Below the pieces are notes generated by a model that saw nothing but the letters and a program-made list of their open reading frames with translations, was not told the DNA's origin and ran no database searches. Shown in pieces: positions 32,250 through 35,341 of a stretch of 35,341 bases of DNA. The stretch lies in NCBI GenBank assembly GCA_003221695.1, contig QHSX01000071.1, positions 1-35,341 of the forward strand, in the 5' to 3' direction. A program made the position numbers and the translations under genes. Source of the DNA: Candidatus Rokuibacteriota bacterium. GTDB taxonomy: Bacteria > Methylomirabilota > Methylomirabilia > Rokubacteriales > CSP1-6. Numbering within the stretch: position 1 is the first letter of the stretch; each line of letters starts with the position of its first letter.

Positions 32250-35200
32250 GCGCCGGCCGCATTCGGTCGCGCGCGCTCGCCCGGCGCCTGCTCGTGGCGT
32301 CGTTCCTCTTCCTGTTATTGCTCGTCCCGGACTCCAGCGCGCTTGGCCAACCGCCGCCCCGCCACGCTCCCGACACCATCCTGGTAAAGTTCAGCCCCTC
32401 GGCGCTGCCGGTCGACAGAGCCCTGGCTCACGCGTTGGTGGGCGCCCACGCCTACAAGCGCTTCAAGATCGTCGAAGGCCTTCAAGCCGTGCGCATCCCG
32501 CCCGGGATGCACGTCAAAGAGGCCCTCGAACTCTACCGGCGCCGTCCCGACGTCCTCTATGCGGAGCCCAACTGGATCGTCGAGACGCGGGGGACTCCCG
32601 ACGATCCGAGCCTCGGTAGTCTCTGGGGGCTTCAGAATACGGGCCAGAACGGCGGGACCCCGGGTGCAGACATCGATGCCCTCACGGCGTGGGACGTGAC
32701 GACGGGGAGCAAAGACGTCGTCGTGGCGGTGATCGACACGGGGATCGACTACACGCACCCGGACCTGTCCGCGAACATGTTCCGCAACGAGCCGGACTGC
32801 AATAGCAACGGGATCGACGACGACGGGAACGGGCAGATCGACGACTGCTTCGGCATCGACACCGCCAACAACGACTCGGATCCCATGGACGACAACCACC
32901 ACGGCACCCATGTCGCCGGCACGATCGGCGCCGTCGGGAACAACGGCCTCGGCGTCGTCGGAGTCAACTGGACGGTCCGCCTCATGGCGTGCAAGTTCCT
33001 GAGCGCCTCGGGTTCCGGGACCACGGCCGATGCAATCGATTGCCTGGAGTACGTGAAGCTCATGAAGGATCGAGGGGTCAATATCGTCGCGACCAACAAC
33101 AGCTGGGGCGGCGGCGGATTTTCCCAAGCCCTGTTCGACGCCATCGAGGCGCACCGAGCGCGCGGGATCCTCTTCATCGTCGCCGCGGGCAATGAGTTCT
33201 CGAACAACGACACCACGCCGTCGTATCCCGCCAGCTACTCGCTCTCGAACATCCTCGCGGTGGCCGCGACGACGCGCACCGACGCGCTGGCGTCGTTCTC
33301 GAATTTCGGCAGGCGGTCCGTGCATCTGGGAGCGCCCGGGAGCGAGATTCTCAGTACGACTCCGGGGAACACCTACTCCATATTCAGCGGGACCTCGATG
33401 GCCACGCCCCACGTGACGGGGGTGGCGGCGCTCCTCGCCGCCCAGGACCCGACGCGGGACTGGCGGGCCATCAAGAACCTGATCCTGGCCGGCGGCGACA
33501 CCCTTCCCTCGCTGGTAAATACCATCACCCAGAAGAGGCTCAATGCCCGGGGCGCCTTGGCCTGTTCCGACTCGACCGTGCTCTCCCGTCTCACTCCGGT
33601 CGGCAACGCCATCAGCGGCTCCGTCGGAACGCCCATCGATCTTGCCGTCCTGCACATCAACTGTGCCCAGCCGAACGGAGAGGTTTCCGTCACGGTCGAT
33701 CCGGGCGGACAGATCGTGTCCCTCGTGGACGACGGTCTCGGACCCGATCAGGCGGCGGGGGACGGCATCTATTCGGCGCGTTGGACGCCCGCCGCGGGAG
33801 GGAATTACACGCTCACCTTCCCGGGGGGCGACGTCGTGACGGTGCAGGCCCTGGCCCTGGCGAACTACACCGCGACGCCGACGGACTTCAACTATCGGAG
33901 TATCACGGGCACCAATCTCAACCTGACCGACGATTCTGCCGCGTCGATCACGTCGCCGTTTCCGATCCTGTTCGGCGGCGGGAGCTTCGGCACCCTCTTC
34001 GTCGGCAGTAACGGGAACGTGAATTTCAGCGGCGCGTTCGCCAACTATTCGAATGCGTCGATCCCCACCGCGCAGATCGTTACCCTGGTGGCTCCATGGT
34101 GGGACGACTTTTTCCCGCTGCCGGGGACGAACCAGAACGTCTTTTGGGCCGTGACGGGAACCGCCCCTGACAGGGAGCTGGTCATCGAGTGGAGAGACGT
34201 CCGGCATTTCGATTGCCGTTCGAGCACCACGGCCACGGTGAAGTTCCAGGTCGTGTTCTTCGAGGGGAGCAGCAATGTTCTGTTCAACTACGCCGATGCC
34301 ACGTTCGGCGGAGCGTGCGCGGTTGACGACCGGGGCGGGTCCGCGACCGTTGGCGTTCAGGCGAGTCCAAGCCTCGGGGTCCAGTGGAGCTTCAATACCC
34401 AAAGTCTCGGCGATAACACCGCACTGTTGTGGACGGCGAGCGGGGCATCACCGGCGCCGTCCATCAGCGTCACCCCGAGCTCGCGGACATTCGGCAATGT
34501 TCCCGTCGGGAGCTCGGAGGACCGAACCTTTACCGTGCAGAACACTGGCGGCGGCGTCGTCAGCGGGACCGCGACCGCCAACGCCCCGTTCCTCGTCACT
34601 TCCGGCGGGTCCTATTCTCTCGCCGCGGGCGAGAGCCAGCGGGTCAGCGTGCGTTTCAGCCCGACGTCGACCGGAACCTTCGCCGGCAGCGTGACCTTCA
34701 GCGGAGCCGCGGGGATGACCCGGACGGTCACGGGGACCGGCATTTCGGTGTCCCCGATCGCCCCGTCCGGCCTGACGGCGACGGCGGCGTCCTCGAGCCA
34801 GATCGATCTCGCCTGGCAGGACAACAGCGGCAACGAGACAGAGTTCCGCATCGAGCGGAAGACCGGGTCAGGGGGGACGTCGGGGCAGGTCGCCACGGTC
34901 GGGACGAACACGACGGGGTTCTCCGACACGGGCTTGAGTCCCGGCACCCCCTACGTGTATCGGGTCCAGGCGTGCAATGCGGTCGGGTGCTCGGGCTATT
35001 CCAACGAGGCGACGGCGACCACTCCAAGCGACGTCGCCTTCACGTTGACCGTGGCGATCCGGGGCTCGGCCGGTGGGACCGTGACGAGCGCTCCGGCCGG
35101 CATCATCGGCTGCGCGTCGAGCTGCTCGGCGAGCTTCCGGGCGGGAACCATGGTCACGCTGACGGCCAAGCCGGAGAGTCAGGCGAGCTTCAAGACCTGG

Positions 35201-35341
35201 CGGGGGGCCTGCAGCGGCACGGCGACGTGCAGGCTGGCGATGAGCGGCGTCCAGTCGGTGACGGCGGCGTTCTCGATGATCTTCTCGGACGCGACCGTGA
35301 GCCCGGGGGACACGACCGTCAAGGCGGTCCACGTCACCGAC
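32246..35341 (+). CDS. Subtilisin-like S8 protease with C-terminal surface domains (cut by window end)
   Basis: An exported serine protease, 1032 residues visible, no stop. Signal peptide about 1-35; propeptide of the inhibitor-I9/fervidolysin type about 42-115 (TILVKFSPSALPVD, DVLYAEPNWIVE). Catalytic Asp164 (AVIDTGIDYTHPDL), His222 (HHGTHVAGTIGA), oxyanion Asn315 (AAGNE) and Ser383 (SGTSMATPH) are intact. An Asn/Asp-rich insert (NSNGIDDDGNGQIDD, 186-200) is a likely calcium site. Later come a globular beta region, an ASPM/Hydin-like domain (SVTPSSRTFGNVPVGSSED), an FN3 domain (LTATAASSSQIDLAW) and a Cys-bearing GGTVTSAPAGIIGC repeat. The last residues open the shared C-terminal module. The ATG overlaps the PrcB stop. 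Confidence 0.9.
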   Translation, partial: MSAGRIRSRALARRLLVASFLFLLLLVPDSSALGQPPPRHAPDTILVKFSPSALPVDRALAHALVGAHAYKRFKIVEGLQAVRIPPGMHVKEALELYRRRPDVLYAEPNWIVETRGTPDDPSLGSLWGLQNTGQNGGTPGADIDALTAWDVTTGSKDVVVAVIDTGIDYTHPDLSANMFRNEPDCNSNGIDDDGNGQIDDCFGIDTANNDSDPMDDNHHGTHVAGTIGAVGNNGLGVVGVNWTVRLMACKFLSASGSGTTADAIDCLEYVKLMKDRGVNIVATNNSWGGGGFSQALFDAIEAHRARGILFIVAAGNEFSNNDTTPSYPASYSLSNILAVAATTRTDALASFSNFGRRSVHLGAPGSEILSTTPGNTYSIFSGTSMATPHVTGVAALLAAQDPTRDWRAIKNLILAGGDTLPSLVNTITQKRLNARGALACSDSTVLSRLTPVGNAISGSVGTPIDLAVLHINCAQPNGEVSVTVDPGGQIVSLVDDGLGPDQAAGDGIYSARWTPAAGGNYTLTFPGGDVVTVQALALANYTATPTDFNYRSITGTNLNLTDDSAASITSPFPILFGGGSFGTLFVGSNGNVNFSGAFANYSNASIPTAQIVTLVAPWWDDFFPLPGTNQNVFWAVTGTAPDRELVIEWRDVRHFDCRSSTTATVKFQVVFFEGSSNVLFNYADATFGGACAVDDRGGSATVGVQASPSLGVQWSFNTQSLGDNTALLWTASGASPAPSISVTPSSRTFGNVPVGSSEDRTFTVQNTGGGVVSGTATANAPFLVTSGGSYSLAAGESQRVSVRFSPTSTGTFAGSVTFSGAAGMTRTVTGTGISVSPIAPSGLTATAASSSQIDLAWQDNSGNETEFRIERKTGSGGTSGQVATVGTNTTGFSDTGLSPGTPYVYRVQACNAVGCSGYSNEATATTPSDVAFTLTVAIRGSAGGTVTSAPAGIIGCASSCSASFRAGTMVTLTAKPESQASFKTWRGACSGTATCRLAMSGVQSVTAAFSMIFSDATVSPGDTTVKAVHVTD
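35282..35341 (+). repeat. C-terminal repeat module, copy 3 (truncated by window end)
   Basis: FSDATVSPGDTTVKAVHVTD at the end of the protease matches the opening of the modules at 26767 and 31348 (F-DDP-L, T-VKA-VH). About 80-90 further residues would be expected beyond the window. Confidence 0.65.

Noticed and set aside
32315-34402. A 695-codon minus-strand frame
   Set aside because: It lies wholly antisense to the S8 protease, whose catalytic motifs prove the plus frame. The antisense product has shadow-type composition.

Overview
The window is very GC-rich, densely coded DNA from a diderm (outer-membrane) bacterium. It holds 26 confident protein genes plus a weak partial one at the left edge. 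Gene ends commonly overlap by 1-4 bases (ATGA, GTGA, CTGA, TGATG). The combination of a class III-type PHA synthase cluster, outer-membrane barrels, large secreted repeat proteins and gene style resembles uncultivated soil lineages such as Candidatus Rokubacteria (Methylomirabilota). That assignment is inference; no rRNA or universal marker is present.

Region 1 (224-6702) is a fatty-acid/polyhydroxyalkanoate (PHA) locus. A TetR/FadR-like regulator, with a palindromic operator on its own promoter, leads a rightward operon: enoyl-CoA hydratase, SDR dehydrogenase, SCP2-domain protein, PhaC synthase, a short PhaE-like subunit and a MaoC-type (R)-hydratase. A PhaB-type reductase runs leftward, and PhaR (granule regulator) and a phasin follow. 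Together they would take acyl-CoA through (R)-3-hydroxyacyl-CoA into polymer, coat the granule and control it. Inverted repeats sit in the phaB-phaR and phasin promoters.

Region 2 (6850-13002) carries an outer-membrane barrel, a long-chain acyl-CoA synthetase translationally coupled to an SDR that seems to start at CTG, a short-chain cis-prenyltransferase-like enzyme, a zinc alcohol dehydrogenase and an alpha/beta hydrolase.

Region 3 (13024-20474) contains a leftward operon of a BNR-repeat protein, a MoaD/ThiS-like carrier with residues after its GG, and an MFS transporter. Next come two paralogous, histidine-rich multipass membrane proteins of no family I recognise, flanking a Wzi-like outer-membrane protein.

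Region 4 (20461-24471) has a SAM methyltransferase, a GtrB/DPM-type glycosyltransferase, a stand-alone receiver protein and an ArnT/PMT-type glycosyltransferase, suggesting lipid-linked sugar modification of the envelope.

Region 5 (24565-35341) encodes the secreted surface. A propeller/Ig protein is followed by a sigma-54-type promoter and a cyclic-di-GMP-I riboswitch. These lead an operon of a tail-fibre-like secreted protein and a 1161-residue beta-helix/CBM9-like/Ig protein, closed by a terminator. Then come a PrcB-family lipoprotein and a subtilisin-like protease, a pairing like the dentilisin complex. Three of these large proteins carry the same C-terminal module of short repeats, the last one cut by the window end. 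This c-di-GMP-linked secreted protein set with a shared tail module is the best candidate for an undescribed system here.
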